Assembly (NCBI GenBank): GCA_023268255.1
Contig: JALNJX010000002.1
Coordinates: forward strand, 62,001-126,000
Length of the DNA: 64,000 bases
Source of the DNA: Candidatus Wolframiiraptor sinensis
GTDB lineage: Archaea; Thermoproteota; Nitrososphaeria_A; Caldarchaeales; Wolframiiraptoraceae
Direction: 5' to 3'
A model generated the notes under the pieces. The model searched no databases and was not told the DNA's origin. It saw nothing but the letters and a program-made list of their open reading frames with translations. Numbering within the stretch: the first letter of the stretch is position 1; each line of letters starts with the position of its first letter. Made by a program: the position numbers and the translations under genes. Shown piece after piece: positions 48,245 to 60,427 of the stretch.

Positions 48245-49477
48245 CTAGACTATCTTCCCGTACCCTATTAACCTCCATGCTGACCCCATTATTCTGGATA
48301 TCGCGACCTTGTCGCCGTCATCGGCCACGATCGGCCTCCTCAGGGCCAGCTCCATCTTATCGCTCGTCCGCCTTTTGACGACCCCACTCGTGACCGCAGA
48401 GTAGATGTTTATCACGATGTTCTCGCCCTCCCTTATGGGAGCCACCGCGACATCCTCGCTCAATCCAACCACCTTCTCGAAGAGCTTGTACTCTATCTCC
48501 AAGTGGCTTCTTACGGGTGGAAGTGTTCCAGGCTTTCCAGCCATGTTACCCGTCATACCGTCGGCTTTCGTCAGGGCTGGATCGAGTTTTGTCTCTATCC
48601 CCGTCAGCCCGCCGCTCCTGGCCTCCTCGACATTTCTTCCACCGGCTTTGATGTTCACCACCTCCGTAATAATTGGCTCACACTTTCCATCGATTATCGG
48701 GCCCGGTGCGATCTCTATCTCGTCGCCAACCCTGATGACGCCCCTGATTATTGAGCCCCCTATTACACCGCCTTTCAGCTTCTGCGCCGGTGTCCCGGGC
48801 GGGTTGATGTCGAATGACCTGAGGATTGGCATGCGGAATGGCTTATCCAGTTCTTTGGGAGGCGTTGGTATGAACTTCTCCATGGCCCAGAGAAGCACGT
48901 CTATTCCGATCTCATGTTGGCCCGAGACCGGGATTATCGGCGCATTCTCAACGATTGTCTTCTTAATGTAGCTCCTGATCTCCTCGTAGTTCTCCAGAGC
49001 CCTCTCCCTAGTCGAGACATCAATCTTGTTCTGGGCGAATATCACGTTTTTGACGCCGAGTATTAGCGCTGCTTGAAGATGCTCTCGATCCTGTGGCTGC
49101 GGGAACTTATGCCTGACATCGGCGACGAATATCGCCCCGTCGAAGAGCGCTGCGCCGGATAGCATGGTAATCATGAGGGAGTGATGGCCCGGGCAGTCTA
49201 TGAAGGAGATGGCCCTGACGAACTCAGTATTCGAGCCGCATCTCGGGCACTTCTCCCGCGTCGTGTAGTTGTGGGGCTCCTCGCAGCTGGGGCAACGGTA
49301 AATCGCGGCATCAGCGTATCCTATTTTGATCGTAATCCCCCTCTTCAGCTCCTCCGAGTGCCTCGCCGGCCAAATGCCCGTTATCGCTTGAACTATCGTG
49401 CTCTTACCATTATCGACGTGGCCCAACGTCCCGATATTCACCTCAGGCTGAGCTGGAAGCGGCTTAATGGTCGACAA
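48245..49477 (-). CDS. eif2g: Translation initiation factor aIF2 subunit gamma
   Basis: 410 aa. G1 is 'LGHVDNGKSTIVQAITG', and the zinc knuckle is 'YRCPSCEEPHNY' with 'EKCPRCGSN'. G3 is 'DCPGHHSLM' and G4 'AQNKID'. Domains II and III follow to the C-terminus. It carries Met-tRNAi to the small subunit. The TTG start is followed directly by the conserved region. Confidence 0.96.
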   Translation of the reverse strand: MSTIKPLPAQPEVNIGTLGHVDNGKSTIVQAITGIWPARHSEELKRGITIKIGYADAAIYRCPSCEEPHNYTTREKCPRCGSNTEFVRAISFIDCPGHHSLMITMLSGAALFDGAIFVADVRHKFPQPQDREHLQAALILGVKNVIFAQNKIDVSTRERALENYEEIRSYIKKTIVENAPIIPVSGQHEIGIDVLLWAMEKFIPTPPKELDKPFRMPILRSFDINPPGTPAQKLKGGVIGGSIIRGVIRVGDEIEIAPGPIIDGKCEPIITEVVNIKAGGRNVEEARSGGLTGIETKLDPALTKADGMTGNMAGKPGTLPPVRSHLEIEYKLFEKVVGLSEDVAVAPIREGENIVINIYSAVTSGVVKRRTSDKMELALRRPIVADDGDKVAISRIMGSAWRLIGYGKIV

Positions 49478-49535
49478 CCTCCTTTTACAGGTCTGGAGCC
49501 TCCAGCTCTTAACATTTATGCTTTGGCCGAGGCGA

Positions 49536-49973
49536 TCATGCTGTCTCTAGCTCCTCCTCGCTGAAGAATATCCTGTGCTCGCGCTCATATGATTCGGGGC
49601 TATCCGAGGCGTGGATCAGGTTGTCGGTTAGGTCTATTGCGAGGTCTCCGCGGATTGTGCCTGCCTCCGCTTGCGCTGGATCGGTTGCGCCTATAATCTT
49701 CCTGACGACGCTTATCGCCCTCCTGCCCTCGAGAACCATCAGGGCCACGGTCTTTCCGGATATCGCGTTTATCAGGCTTTGGTAGAAGGGCTTGCCCTCA
49801 TGAACCCTGTATAGCTCCTCCGCCTTCTCCCTGGGCATCTTCAGGATCTTTATCTGGAGTATCCTGAATCCCTTTCTCTCGAATCTGGAGATGACTTCGC
49901 CCATCAACCCCCTTTGGATGCAGCTGGGCTTGAGCATTACGAATGTTCTCTCGATCTCGCTTCTCTCGCTCAT
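49536..49973 (-). CDS. ndk: Nucleoside diphosphate kinase
   Basis: About 145 aa from ATG 49973. 'RTFVMLKPSCIQRGLMGEVISRFERKGFRI' is the NDK start, 'GPVVALM'-type strand appears as 'GKTVALMVLEG', and the catalytic His is in the C-terminal 'NLIHASDSPESYEREHRIFF'. It balances NTP/dNTP pools. It is the last gene of the S28e-L24e-ndk group. Confidence 0.94.
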   Translation of the reverse strand: MSERSEIERTFVMLKPSCIQRGLMGEVISRFERKGFRILQIKILKMPREKAEELYRVHEGKPFYQSLINAISGKTVALMVLEGRRAISVVRKIIGATDPAQAEAGTIRGDLAIDLTDNLIHASDSPESYEREHRIFFSEEELETA

Positions 49974-50023
49974 ATCCTGTGGCTTGATGAGCGGCAATAT
50001 ATGGATGATCTCTAGGGAGCGCC

Positions 50024-50221
50024 TCACCTGGCCCTGATGGTCTCGGGCGCGTACTTCTCCGTCCACTTGAATTTGCGCGGATCCCTCCTCAGGTCTATCA
50101 TGCTGATCCTGCATTTCCTAGAGCAGAACCAGAGCTGCGACCCATCATTCCTCACGTATAGCATGCCCTTGCCGTGGAGGAACTCTCTCCCGCAGAAGGC
50201 GCATTTATGCCTCGTCGGCAT
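50024..50221 (-). CDS. rpl24e: Large ribosomal subunit protein eL24
   Basis: 65 aa from ATG 50221 ('MPTRHKCAFCGREFLHGKGMLYVRNDG'). The second zinc pair is 'WFCSRKCR', followed by 'RDPRKFKWTEKY'. An in-frame ATG at 50230 would add three residues. It lies between rps28e and ndk, as in many Thermoproteota, though L7Ae, often first in this group, is elsewhere (54.3 kb). Confidence 0.94.
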   Translation of the reverse strand: MPTRHKCAFCGREFLHGKGMLYVRNDGSQLWFCSRKCRISMIDLRRDPRKFKWTEKYAPETIRAR

Positions 50222-50236
50222 GGCAGCCACCCCGCC

Positions 50237-50458
50237 TTACCTTATCTTCTCAGCTTCCCTCTCAGTGTCCAAGAGCATTATGATGTCTCCGATCCTCACC
50301 GGACCCTTGACGTTCCTCGAGATGACCCTACCAGCATCCCTTCCCTCGAGTATCCTGACTCTGACCTGGGTAACCTCGCCGGTTACGCCGGTCCTGCCCA
50401 CTATCTGCTCGACGACCGCTGGGACGGGCTCCTCGATCTTCTCAACCCTCTTGCTCAT
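50237..50458 (-). CDS. rps28e: Small ribosomal subunit protein eS28
   Basis: 73 aa. '[48 protein letters not shown]' is the S28e fold, ending in '[13 protein letters not shown]', close to the invariant tail. It binds 16S rRNA near the mRNA exit. It begins the S28e-L24e-ndk group. Confidence 0.95.
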   Translation of the reverse strand: MSKRVEKIEEPVPAVVEQIVGRTGVTGEVTQVRVRILEGRDAGRVISRNVKGPVRIGDIIMLLDTEREAEKIR

Positions 50459-50511
50459 CGCCAGCCTCTTCCAGACGAGGTAAAGGCTCTCCTCTTAACC
50501 CTTTTCCCGGG

Positions 50512-51360
50512 CTACTCTGGAAGCCCTATCTTGACGGCCGCGTAGCCGACGACGGAGCTGTAGTCGCCGGATATGTCGCCGCTCGTGGCATATTTCAGGA
50601 CCTCGGCTTGATGGGCACCAATTCTCCTGCAGGCGTGGAGCACCGCGGCCACAGGCCCATATCCGCACATGGATATATCGTGCTCGAGAATTGCCTCGTA
50701 GAGGCCCTCGACGTCCAGGCTTCTTATCTTCTCCAGCGCTATGGAATCCTTTCTGCACGCGCGCTCATGGGGCTCATAATGCGTCATGTCACTTGATGCT
50801 ATCAGGGCGACATCATTCCTCCTCCTGAGGATCTCTGCTATCGCCTCGCCAACCCTCATGGCAGTCTCGATGCTCTGGTCTAGCATGCATATTGGGACCA
50901 GCTTGAAGCCGCCGACAACGTATTGGAGGAATGGCAGCTGAACCTCTATCGAGTGCTCGTGCTCATGGGATATCTCGTCCAAGGAGAAGACGTCGGATAT
51001 CCTTGATAGCTCCATGGCCAGCTCGGTGTCGATCGGGATCTCGCCGAGCGGCGTCGCCCAGACGCCCTCCGGGAAGATGGAGACAGGAGTTCCAACACCA
51101 TAGTGATTTGGGCCGAGTAATATGGCCGTCTCAACCCTGCATTCATCCAGCTGCGCATAAGCGTGAGCGGCGACGGGCCCTGAGTACATGTAGCCGGCAT
51201 GGGGCGAGATCAGGGCGCTCGGCCTCTTATCCCCCTTAACTCTCCTCGGGAGCGCTCCAGGCCCGAGCATATGCAGGAAGCAGGATTCTATCTCCCTTAG
51301 CAGGCTTTCTCGCGCCGATGGATAGAACATTCCTGAGACCGCGGGCCTCCTCCTAGCCAA
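50512..51360 (-). CDS. MEMO1 family protein (AmmeMemoRadiSam system protein B)
   Basis: 282 aa from TTG 51360. 'RRPAVSGMFYPSARESL', 'ISPHAGYMYSGPVAAHAYAQL', 'ILLGPNHYG', 'EHEHSIEVQLPFLQY' and 'LIASSDMTHYEPH' are MEMO motifs, with conserved His and Cys residues ('MCGYGP') lining the pocket. The fold resembles LigB-type dioxygenases. The biochemical role in archaea is unknown. The other AmmeMemoRadiSam parts are not adjacent; the only radical SAM gene of a similar type is at 5.9 kb. Confidence 0.9.
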   Translation of the reverse strand: MARRRPAVSGMFYPSARESLLREIESCFLHMLGPGALPRRVKGDKRPSALISPHAGYMYSGPVAAHAYAQLDECRVETAILLGPNHYGVGTPVSIFPEGVWATPLGEIPIDTELAMELSRISDVFSLDEISHEHEHSIEVQLPFLQYVVGGFKLVPICMLDQSIETAMRVGEAIAEILRRRNDVALIASSDMTHYEPHERACRKDSIALEKIRSLDVEGLYEAILEHDISMCGYGPVAAVLHACRRIGAHQAEVLKYATSGDISGDYSSVVGYAAVKIGLPE

Positions 51361-51421
51361 GGCCGGGCAAATATATCGTCAGCATCAGCTATATATCATT
51401 TCGTTTACTGGCTTGAGACAC

Positions 51422-52510
51422 ATGGGAGGGATTGAGGAGAGGAAGAGGGATCATATCAGCCTGTGCCTGGACTTAGGCGATGAGGCTGATTTCTCTGAGA
51501 AGACGACCTGGCTCGAGCACGTCGAGCTCATCCATAATGCTCTGCCAGAGCTAAGCTGGGATGAGATCTCTCTCGAGGCAAGACTTCTCGGCAGGAAATT
51601 CTCCTACCCCATCCTGATTGAGGGTATGACCGGCGGGGCTCGGGAGGCTTACGAGATCAACAGGAACCTGGCCGAGGCCGCTGAGAAGCTCAATATACCG
51701 ATGGGCGTTGGAAGCCAGCGCGCGGGAATCGAGAACCCAGCGCTCGCGGAGACTTATGATATCGTGAGGAAGATTGCTCCCCGATGCTTTCTAATCGGAA
51801 ACCTTAGCGGTGTGGAGCTCGCGAAGCACGGCGTCGGCTACGCGGAGAGGGCTGTGGAGATGATCGAGGCCGATGCTCTCGCGATACACCTGAATGTTCT
51901 CCAGGAAATTATTCAGCCCGAGGGCTCTAGGAGCTTCAAAGGGATACTCCGCGCGATCGAGTTGCTGTGCGAGAAGCTGGATGTTCCGGTGATCGTGAAG
52001 GAGGTTGGGTTCGGCGTCTCGCGCGAGGTCGCTGAGAGGCTCGCCAAGGCCGGTGTTAAGGCCGTGGATGTCGCCGGCGCGGGCGGGACCAACTGGGCCA
52101 AGATAGAAGCCGAGAGGGTTAAGGGCTTAAACGCAGCCAAAGCCCTAATTGCGGAGCTATACTCAGAATGGGGCATACCGACCGCCGCCTCCATACTCGA
52201 GGTCTCCAGGGTCAGGGGGCTGGATTTAATAGCGTCGGGAGGAATAAGGAATGGTCTTCAAGCCGCTAAGGCCATGGCCATTGGAGCTGACTTCGTCGGC
52301 ATGGCCCGCCCGCTCCTCAAGCCAGCTCTAGCCGGGCCCGAGCATGTTGAGAAGATGATCGCGCGCGTGGCGGAGGAGCTAAGGGTCGCGATGCTTCTAA
52401 CAGGCTCGAAAACAATATCGGATCTTAAGAGATGCAGGTATGTTCTCTTGGGGCCTCTCAGCGAGTGGGCTTCGCAAAGAGCTCGAAAGGCTAGTCGTGG
52501 GCGAAGATGA
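51422..52510 (+). CDS. fni: Type 2 isopentenyl-diphosphate delta-isomerase
   Basis: About 362 aa. 'ERKRDHISLCLDL', 'PILIEGMTGGA', 'PMGVGSQRAGIENP', 'ALAIHLNVLQEIIQPEG', 'VIVKEVGFG' and 'IASGGIRNGLQAAKAMAIGADFVGMARPLL' are type 2 IDI motifs for FMN and Mg binding. It interconverts IPP and DMAPP for archaeal lipids. ATG 51422 is taken; TTG 51413 is possible. It converges on gltX with a 20-nt overlap. Confidence 0.94.
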   Translation: MGGIEERKRDHISLCLDLGDEADFSEKTTWLEHVELIHNALPELSWDEISLEARLLGRKFSYPILIEGMTGGAREAYEINRNLAEAAEKLNIPMGVGSQRAGIENPALAETYDIVRKIAPRCFLIGNLSGVELAKHGVGYAERAVEMIEADALAIHLNVLQEIIQPEGSRSFKGILRAIELLCEKLDVPVIVKEVGFGVSREVAERLAKAGVKAVDVAGAGGTNWAKIEAERVKGLNAAKALIAELYSEWGIPTAASILEVSRVRGLDLIASGGIRNGLQAAKAMAIGADFVGMARPLLKPALAGPEHVEKMIARVAEELRVAMLLTGSKTISDLKRCRYVLLGPLSEWASQRARKASRGRR

Positions 52511-54230
52511 ATCTCAGCTCGCTCGCCGAGTCCCTTCTGCAGAAGCCGAATCTCTCGAACTGAACTATCTCATCGAGCCTCACCGTCTCGACGGCCCTTT
52601 CTCCGAGGCCCCTCACGATCCTCAAGCTTTCCTGATTTATCTCGTCATTGACGTATAGCACGCCGGGGACTAGGACCTCGACCTCGACGCACTCGCCCGC
52701 GGGAACCCACTGGATTATCTGCACATCCCTTATCGGCTCCCTGCCCATGAACTCCGCTCGGATAATATTCCCGCTAACTTCTAGGACTTTGAAGTTCATG
52801 AGGTATTTCAGCCTGTAAACGTCGCCGGGTCTCATCCTCTCAGCATCGATTCCCGATATGTAGAGCTCGCCGCCGGCCCTGAGGTTCCTCGATCCGAGAT
52901 CCATATTCGATGGATGATATGGCGCCTCCACGGATATCTCGGGCGCTCCATCAATGAGGAGCTTAACGGGGTTAGGCGCGAAGAAGAGCCTTCTCGCAAC
53001 AGGGTCCAAGATCCTCCTATTTATCGCGAAGAGGAGCGACCAGTCGTACTCCCGCTTCGCGTAAGAGAAGCCCGTCTGCGTTATCGTGAACTCCCTTATC
53101 GCCTCCGGGAGTATCCCCCTTCTCCTGATCCCCTCGATGGTTGGAAACCGCGGGTCATCCCAGCTTCTCGCGAGGCCGGCCTCGAGTACCGCTCTAAGCC
53201 TCCTCTTCGAGACCGGCGTGCCCTGGAACTCGAACCTCGAGTACTCGATGTATATCGGGTGGCGGCTTATGCCGAGCAGGCTCCTGATGTAGTTCTGGAG
53301 CTCGTCTCTCAGGGCGAATTCGCTTGTCCTAAGGACGTGCGTAACCCCGCAAAGGTAGTCCTCGATCGAGACCGCGAAGTCGTAGAGGGGCCAGACCCTA
53401 TACCGGTCTCCGGTGAGTGGATGCTCATGCTCTATTATCCTGAATAAAGCCGGATCTCTCATCGTGGTATTCGCGTGCTTCATGTCCCCGACCAGCCTCA
53501 TTATCGCCTCGCCCTCGCCGAATCCTCCAGCGAGCATCTCATTCCACAGATGCAGGTTCTCATCAGCTCCATGGGATCTGTGCTCGCACTCCTCGCCTAG
53601 CGCCCTAAGCCTCCTGATCTTCTCAGCGGGGCACGTGCATACGTATGCTTTACCGGACTTGATGAGCTGCTCCGCGTACCTGTAGAATAACTCCATGTCG
53701 TCGCTGTTATTCTTCTCGTGATCCCACTCTATCCCAAGCCACTTATACCCCTTCCTGAAGCTCTCATAGTATTCCGGCTTGACCTTCCGGGGATCCGTGT
53801 CCTCGAATCTCAGCCAGATCACGCCACCATACATCCTCGCATAGAGATAGTTTAGGAGGCCGCTCATCGCGTGGCCTATATGCATGTATCCGCTCGGCTC
53901 CGGAGGCAGCCTAGTGATGACCTTGCCCGGCTCAGCTCCAGGTAAGGGCGGAAGCCTCTTCTTCTCAACGCGCTTAGCTTCAAGGAGCTCCGGCGCTATC
54001 CGCGCGAGCAGTGCTCGCTGCTCCTCGAGACTCATCGAGTTAACCTTCTCGACGGCTGCTTCAGCGGCTCTTCTAACGCTCCCGATGTTTGTCTTGAGCT
54101 CCGGCCTCTCGCCGAGCATCTTCGCGATGACGGGACCGACCATCGCCTTTCCATCATGCTCGACGGCGTTCTTCAGCGCCCACTTCAGGGCCATCTCATC
54201 CAGGCTCATCTTCACAGCGACTTGAAGCAT
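52491..54230 (-). CDS. gltX: Glutamyl-tRNA synthetase (archaeal, class I)
   Basis: 579 aa. The HIGH motif is 'PSGYMHIGHAMSGL', the KMSKS-like motif is 'GTPVSKRRLR', and 'WLRFEDTDPRKV' precedes the catalytic core. The C-terminal beta-barrel anticodon domains are of the archaeal GluRS/GlnRS type. In archaea without GlnRS it charges both tRNA-Glu and tRNA-Gln, the latter finished by GatDE; the tRNA-Gln of this window would be a substrate. The start is ATG 54230. Confidence 0.96.
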   Translation of the reverse strand: MLQVAVKMSLDEMALKWALKNAVEHDGKAMVGPVIAKMLGERPELKTNIGSVRRAAEAAVEKVNSMSLEEQRALLARIAPELLEAKRVEKKRLPPLPGAEPGKVITRLPPEPSGYMHIGHAMSGLLNYLYARMYGGVIWLRFEDTDPRKVKPEYYESFRKGYKWLGIEWDHEKNNSDDMELFYRYAEQLIKSGKAYVCTCPAEKIRRLRALGEECEHRSHGADENLHLWNEMLAGGFGEGEAIMRLVGDMKHANTTMRDPALFRIIEHEHPLTGDRYRVWPLYDFAVSIEDYLCGVTHVLRTSEFALRDELQNYIRSLLGISRHPIYIEYSRFEFQGTPVSKRRLRAVLEAGLARSWDDPRFPTIEGIRRRGILPEAIREFTITQTGFSYAKREYDWSLLFAINRRILDPVARRLFFAPNPVKLLIDGAPEISVEAPYHPSNMDLGSRNLRAGGELYISGIDAERMRPGDVYRLKYLMNFKVLEVSGNIIRAEFMGREPIRDVQIIQWVPAGECVEVEVLVPGVLYVNDEINQESLRIVRGLGERAVETVRLDEIVQFERFGFCRRDSASELRFIFAHD

Positions 54231-54317
54231 CCATCTTATAACGTTCTCCGATCATCGAGGGCCTGGGGGAAAGTTTTTAGCTTGGGCTCTCATGAAGTGC
54301 TGGGGAGATGAGGGCGT

Positions 54318-54704
54318 ATGCCTAATCCGAAGCCCAGTTATGTAACGTTCGAGGTTCCTGAGGAGCTGATGAAGGCGACTCTCGAGGTAGTGAGGCTCGC
54401 CAGGGAGACGGGCAAGATCAGGAAGGGCGTGAATGAGGTCATCAAGTCGATCGAGCGAGGTCAGGCGAAGTTCGTCGTGATAGCCATGGACGTGGATCCC
54501 CCGGAGATAGTCGCATTCCTGCCGACATTATGCGATGAGCGCAAGATACCCTATACTTTCGTCGCTTCTAAGAGGGAGCTGGGGGAGGCCGCGGGCCTTC
54601 AAGTTAGCGCCAGCTCCGTCTCGATAATAGAGCCAGGAGATGCCAAGGACTTCATGGATGAGGTCGTTAAGAAGATTAATGAGATGAGGGGGATTAAGGG
54701 CTAG
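54318..54704 (+). CDS. rpl7ae: Ribosomal protein L7Ae
   Basis: 128 aa. '[55 protein letters not shown]' spans the kink-turn binding motif region. It serves the ribosome, box C/D and H/ACA RNPs and RNase P. It stands alone, away from S28e-L24e, and its stop overlaps that of rpoP on the other strand (CTAG, 54701-54704). Confidence 0.97.
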   Translation: MPNPKPSYVTFEVPEELMKATLEVVRLARETGKIRKGVNEVIKSIERGQAKFVVIAMDVDPPEIVAFLPTLCDERKIPYTFVASKRELGEAAGLQVSASSVSIIEPGDAKDFMDEVVKKINEMRGIKG

Positions 54705-54916
54705 TCTTCGGTCAGGAGCCTCTGCTCCTCCGTCAGCTTCGAGGATACTATCAGCTTCGCCGTCGGCGACCTCGCCTTCATTATCACGTTGAACCCGCAA
54801 TATGGGCACCTAGTCTCGGCTATCTTCGAGAGCATTCTCTTCTCGAACTTCTTCCCGCACCAGACGCACTGGTAGATGATGCTAGCAGCGGACTCCTGCT
54901 GAGAGGACATTTCCAT
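54701..54916 (-). CDS. rpoP: RNA polymerase subunit Rpo12 (RpoP)
   Basis: 71 aa. '[39 protein letters not shown]' is the zinc ribbon of Rpb12/RpoP, with an N-terminal extension of about 13 residues and a C-terminal one of about 15. The core is about 45 aa as in other archaea. The ATG follows a TATA-poor region. It shares a 4-bp stop overlap with L7Ae. Confidence 0.88.
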   Translation of the reverse strand: MEMSSQQESAASIIYQCVWCGKKFEKRMLSKIAETRCPYCGFNVIMKARSPTAKLIVSSKLTEEQRLLTED

Positions 54917-55000
54917 GGAGGCGGGCAGCCCGCGGTTAATAAGTATTGCCGAGGGCGCGGAGAAACTTGATAAGCTATCCCACGCATCTCGATCTCGGAG

Positions 55001-55642
55001 ATGATCTTCAGGGATAGGCTTGATGCGGGCGAGAAGCTGGCCGAGCTTCTATCCAATTATCGTGGCGAGAGACTAGCCATAATAGCTATTCCGAGGGGAG
55101 GGGTTGAGGTCGGATACGTCCTAGCAATGAGGCTAGATTCTCCGCTGGAGGTCACCGTGCCGAGGAAGATTGGGGCGCCGATGGATCCCGAGCTCGCGGT
55201 CGGAGCGGTCGCGGAGGACGGGACGATATACGTGGATGAGGAGGTCGCCAGGCTCGTGGGAGTCAGCCTTGACTGGATAAGAAGCGAGGGAGAGAGGGAG
55301 CTCAGGGAGGTGAGGCGGAGAATCGAGCTATATCGAGGCGGCAAGCCTTTGCCAGCGCTCAAGGATTACATCGTGATCCTCGTTGATGATGGTGTGGCAA
55401 CTGGCGCCACGATTATAGCAACCGCGAGATTTCTCAGGAAGCTTGAGCCAAGAAGGCTCGTCATCGCCGTGCCCGTAGCTCCCCCGGAGACTCTTCCAAA
55501 GCTCTCGAGAGAGGTGGATGATGTGAGGTGTCTCGAGACCCCGACCCCATTCTTCGCGATAGGCCAGTTCTACTACGATTTCTCCCAGCTGAGCGATGAC
55601 CAGGTCCTGAACTATCTCATGAGGGTTAGGAGGCTTGTTTAG
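55001..55642 (+). CDS. Phosphoribosyltransferase-family protein (COG1926)
   Basis: 213 aa. 'IAIPRGGVEVGYVLAMRL' and the PRPP loop 'VILVDDGVATGATIIATARFL' are clear. 'VPRKIGAPMDPELAVGAVAEDG' is typical of COG1926. The substrate is not known, though a nucleobase salvage role is usual for the fold. The stop overlaps that of the small membrane gene (TTAG, 55639-55642). Confidence 0.88.
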   Translation: MIFRDRLDAGEKLAELLSNYRGERLAIIAIPRGGVEVGYVLAMRLDSPLEVTVPRKIGAPMDPELAVGAVAEDGTIYVDEEVARLVGVSLDWIRSEGERELREVRRRIELYRGGKPLPALKDYIVILVDDGVATGATIIATARFLRKLEPRRLVIAVPVAPPETLPKLSREVDDVRCLETPTPFFAIGQFYYDFSQLSDDQVLNYLMRVRRLV

Positions 55643-55875
55643 CCCCGCCTCAGAAGAAGGAACGCGATGTATAGCGCGGCCATGATTATTATCAGCAGCG
55701 GAGACGTCCCGATATAAACTCCATCAAATCTCTTTCCGAGGAGTATTAGCGGGTGGACTTCCTCGAGCCTTATCCCCATTCTCGCGATCAGCGGGAGGAT
55801 TAGCAAAATCGCTCCAACCATCATCAGCATTATTCCGAGGAGCATGAGGGGGCTGAGGATCTCCTTGCCGAGCAT
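55639..55875 (-). CDS. Small membrane protein, DUF131/TIGR00304 type
   Basis: 78 aa with two hydrophobic helices ('LMLLGIMLMMVGAILLILPLI' and 'LLIIIMAALYIAFLLLRRG') and a short loop 'LEEVHPLILLGKRFDGVYIG'. The shape and 'LGIxLmxxG' opening fit the archaeal DUF131 family, function unknown. It starts 3 nt after rtcB's stop on the same strand and is likely co-transcribed. Confidence 0.7.
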   Translation of the reverse strand: MLGKEILSPLMLLGIMLMMVGAILLILPLIARMGIRLEEVHPLILLGKRFDGVYIGTSPLLIIIMAALYIAFLLLRRG

Positions 55876-55878
55876 GCT

Positions 55879-57333
55879 CTAGCCCTTCACGACGCCCATC
55901 GGTATCAGTCTTGCGACCTTGGTTCCTATGCCGGCTCGATGGCTCACCTCAGCGACTATGTCAACGTTCTTGTATGCTTGGTCGGCCTCCTCGACTACGG
56001 TCTCCATGCTATCGCTCTTGATGTATATCCCCTTCCTGCTGAGGGCGTCTATGACCTGGCTTGCGGTGAGCCTTCTCTTCGCCTCAGCCCTGCTCGCGGT
56101 CCTGCCAGCGCCATGAGCCGTGCTGCCGAAGGTCATCTCCATGGCCTTCGGGCTTCCGAGAAGAACCCAGCTGGCTGTGCCCATCGATCCGGGAAGAAGA
56201 ACGGGCTGCCCGATATCCTTGTAGTCCTCTGGGACGAGCGGGTGGCCGGCTGGAAAGCTTCTCGTTGCGCCCTTCCTGTGAACCCAGACCTTCCTCCTCG
56301 CGCCGTCGATCACGTGCTCCTCGAGCTTGACGATGTTATGAGCAACATCGTAGATGAGCTGGAGTCCCATGGCCTCGGCCGGCTGCCTGAACACCTCCGC
56401 GAAGCTCTGCCTAATCCAGTGGCTTATCGCCTGCCTATTCGCAAAGGCGAAGTTAACGGCGCAGGCGAATGCCTTCAGATAGCTCTCGGCCTCCTTGCTA
56501 TTAGCCGGCGCGCATGCGAGCTCCCTATCCGGGAGCCTTATCCCATACTTGTGCGCGGCCCTCTCCATGACCCTGAGATAGTCGCTGCAGATCTGGTGGC
56601 CATAGCCCCTGCTCCCCGTGTGGACGAGGACTGTCACCTGCCCCTTATGGGTTATGCCCATCTGCTTGGCAGCTCTCTCATCGAATATCTTATCGACTAC
56701 TTGGATTTCTAGGAAGTGGTTGCCGCTTCCCAGCGTGCCTATCTGGGGCAGGCCTCGCTCCCTCGCCGCCGCGCTCACGTAGCTCGGGTCAGCTCCCTCC
56801 AAGCAACCCTCCTCCTCGATGTGCTTTAGGTCCTCGGGCCATCCCAGCCCGAACTTCTCGATGACATATCTCGCGCCCTCAACCGCTATTCTATCGAGCT
56901 CGCTTCTAGTAACCTGGAAGTCTCTTCTCCTAGATCCGAGTCCTGAGGGGACATTCCTGAATATCGTGTTTACCAGCTCCTGGATTCTCGGCCTAACATC
57001 CTTCTCATCCAAGTTGGTGACCATCAGCCTGACCCCGCAGTTTATGTCATAGCCGACTCCCCCCGGGGAGATGACTCCATCCTCGTAGTCTGTTGCTCCA
57101 ACTCCTCCTATGGGGAAGCCGTAGCCCTCGTGGGCATCCGGCAGAACCACCGCGTGCTTCAGTATCCCGGGCAACGTGGCCACGTTAGCCGCCTGGATGA
57201 GCGTCCTATCCTGCATCATCTTCTCCAGCAGATCCTCTGAGGCGAAAACTAGAACTGGGACGCGCATATCCGGCCTATGCTTCGGAATCCTCCAGACAAC
57301 CTCATCCACACGCTCCAGTGGAACCTGCGGCAT
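55879..57333 (-). CDS. rtcB: RNA-splicing ligase RtcB
   Basis: 484 aa. 'VLPDAHEGYGFPIGGVGA', 'GVGYDINCGVRLM' (Mn-binding Cys), 'GTLGSGNHFLEIQ', 'VLVHTGSRGYGHQ' and 'TFGSTAHGAGRTASR' with the guanylated His are all present. It joins tRNA exons after BHB-endonuclease cleavage using GTP and Mn. No intein is visible. The two-intron tRNA-Gln at 34 kb is a natural substrate. Confidence 0.97.
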   Translation of the reverse strand: MPQVPLERVDEVVWRIPKHRPDMRVPVLVFASEDLLEKMMQDRTLIQAANVATLPGILKHAVVLPDAHEGYGFPIGGVGATDYEDGVISPGGVGYDINCGVRLMVTNLDEKDVRPRIQELVNTIFRNVPSGLGSRRRDFQVTRSELDRIAVEGARYVIEKFGLGWPEDLKHIEEEGCLEGADPSYVSAAARERGLPQIGTLGSGNHFLEIQVVDKIFDERAAKQMGITHKGQVTVLVHTGSRGYGHQICSDYLRVMERAAHKYGIRLPDRELACAPANSKEAESYLKAFACAVNFAFANRQAISHWIRQSFAEVFRQPAEAMGLQLIYDVAHNIVKLEEHVIDGARRKVWVHRKGATRSFPAGHPLVPEDYKDIGQPVLLPGSMGTASWVLLGSPKAMEMTFGSTAHGAGRTASRAEAKRRLTASQVIDALSRKGIYIKSDSMETVVEEADQAYKNVDIVAEVSHRAGIGTKVARLIPMGVVKG

Positions 57334-57438
57334 AAATGGACACCGGAAGACTATTTTCTGTGGCGCTAGCTTTAAGTATTATCCTCCCCCGGGCTCGGCG
57401 GAAAAATTTTGTCTAATCATTGATCACCACTTTTATCT

Positions 57439-60386
<2,948 letters not shown>

Positions 60387-60427
60387 CTAGACCACTCCGA
60401 AGAAGGATGGGGTCGCGGATCTTATAA

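Noticed and set aside
50512-51360. AmmeMemoRadiSam operon
   Set aside because: Only the MEMO gene is here. The radical SAM gene at 5.9 kb fits the PflX branch better and lies 45 kb away, and no AMMECR1 gene was found.
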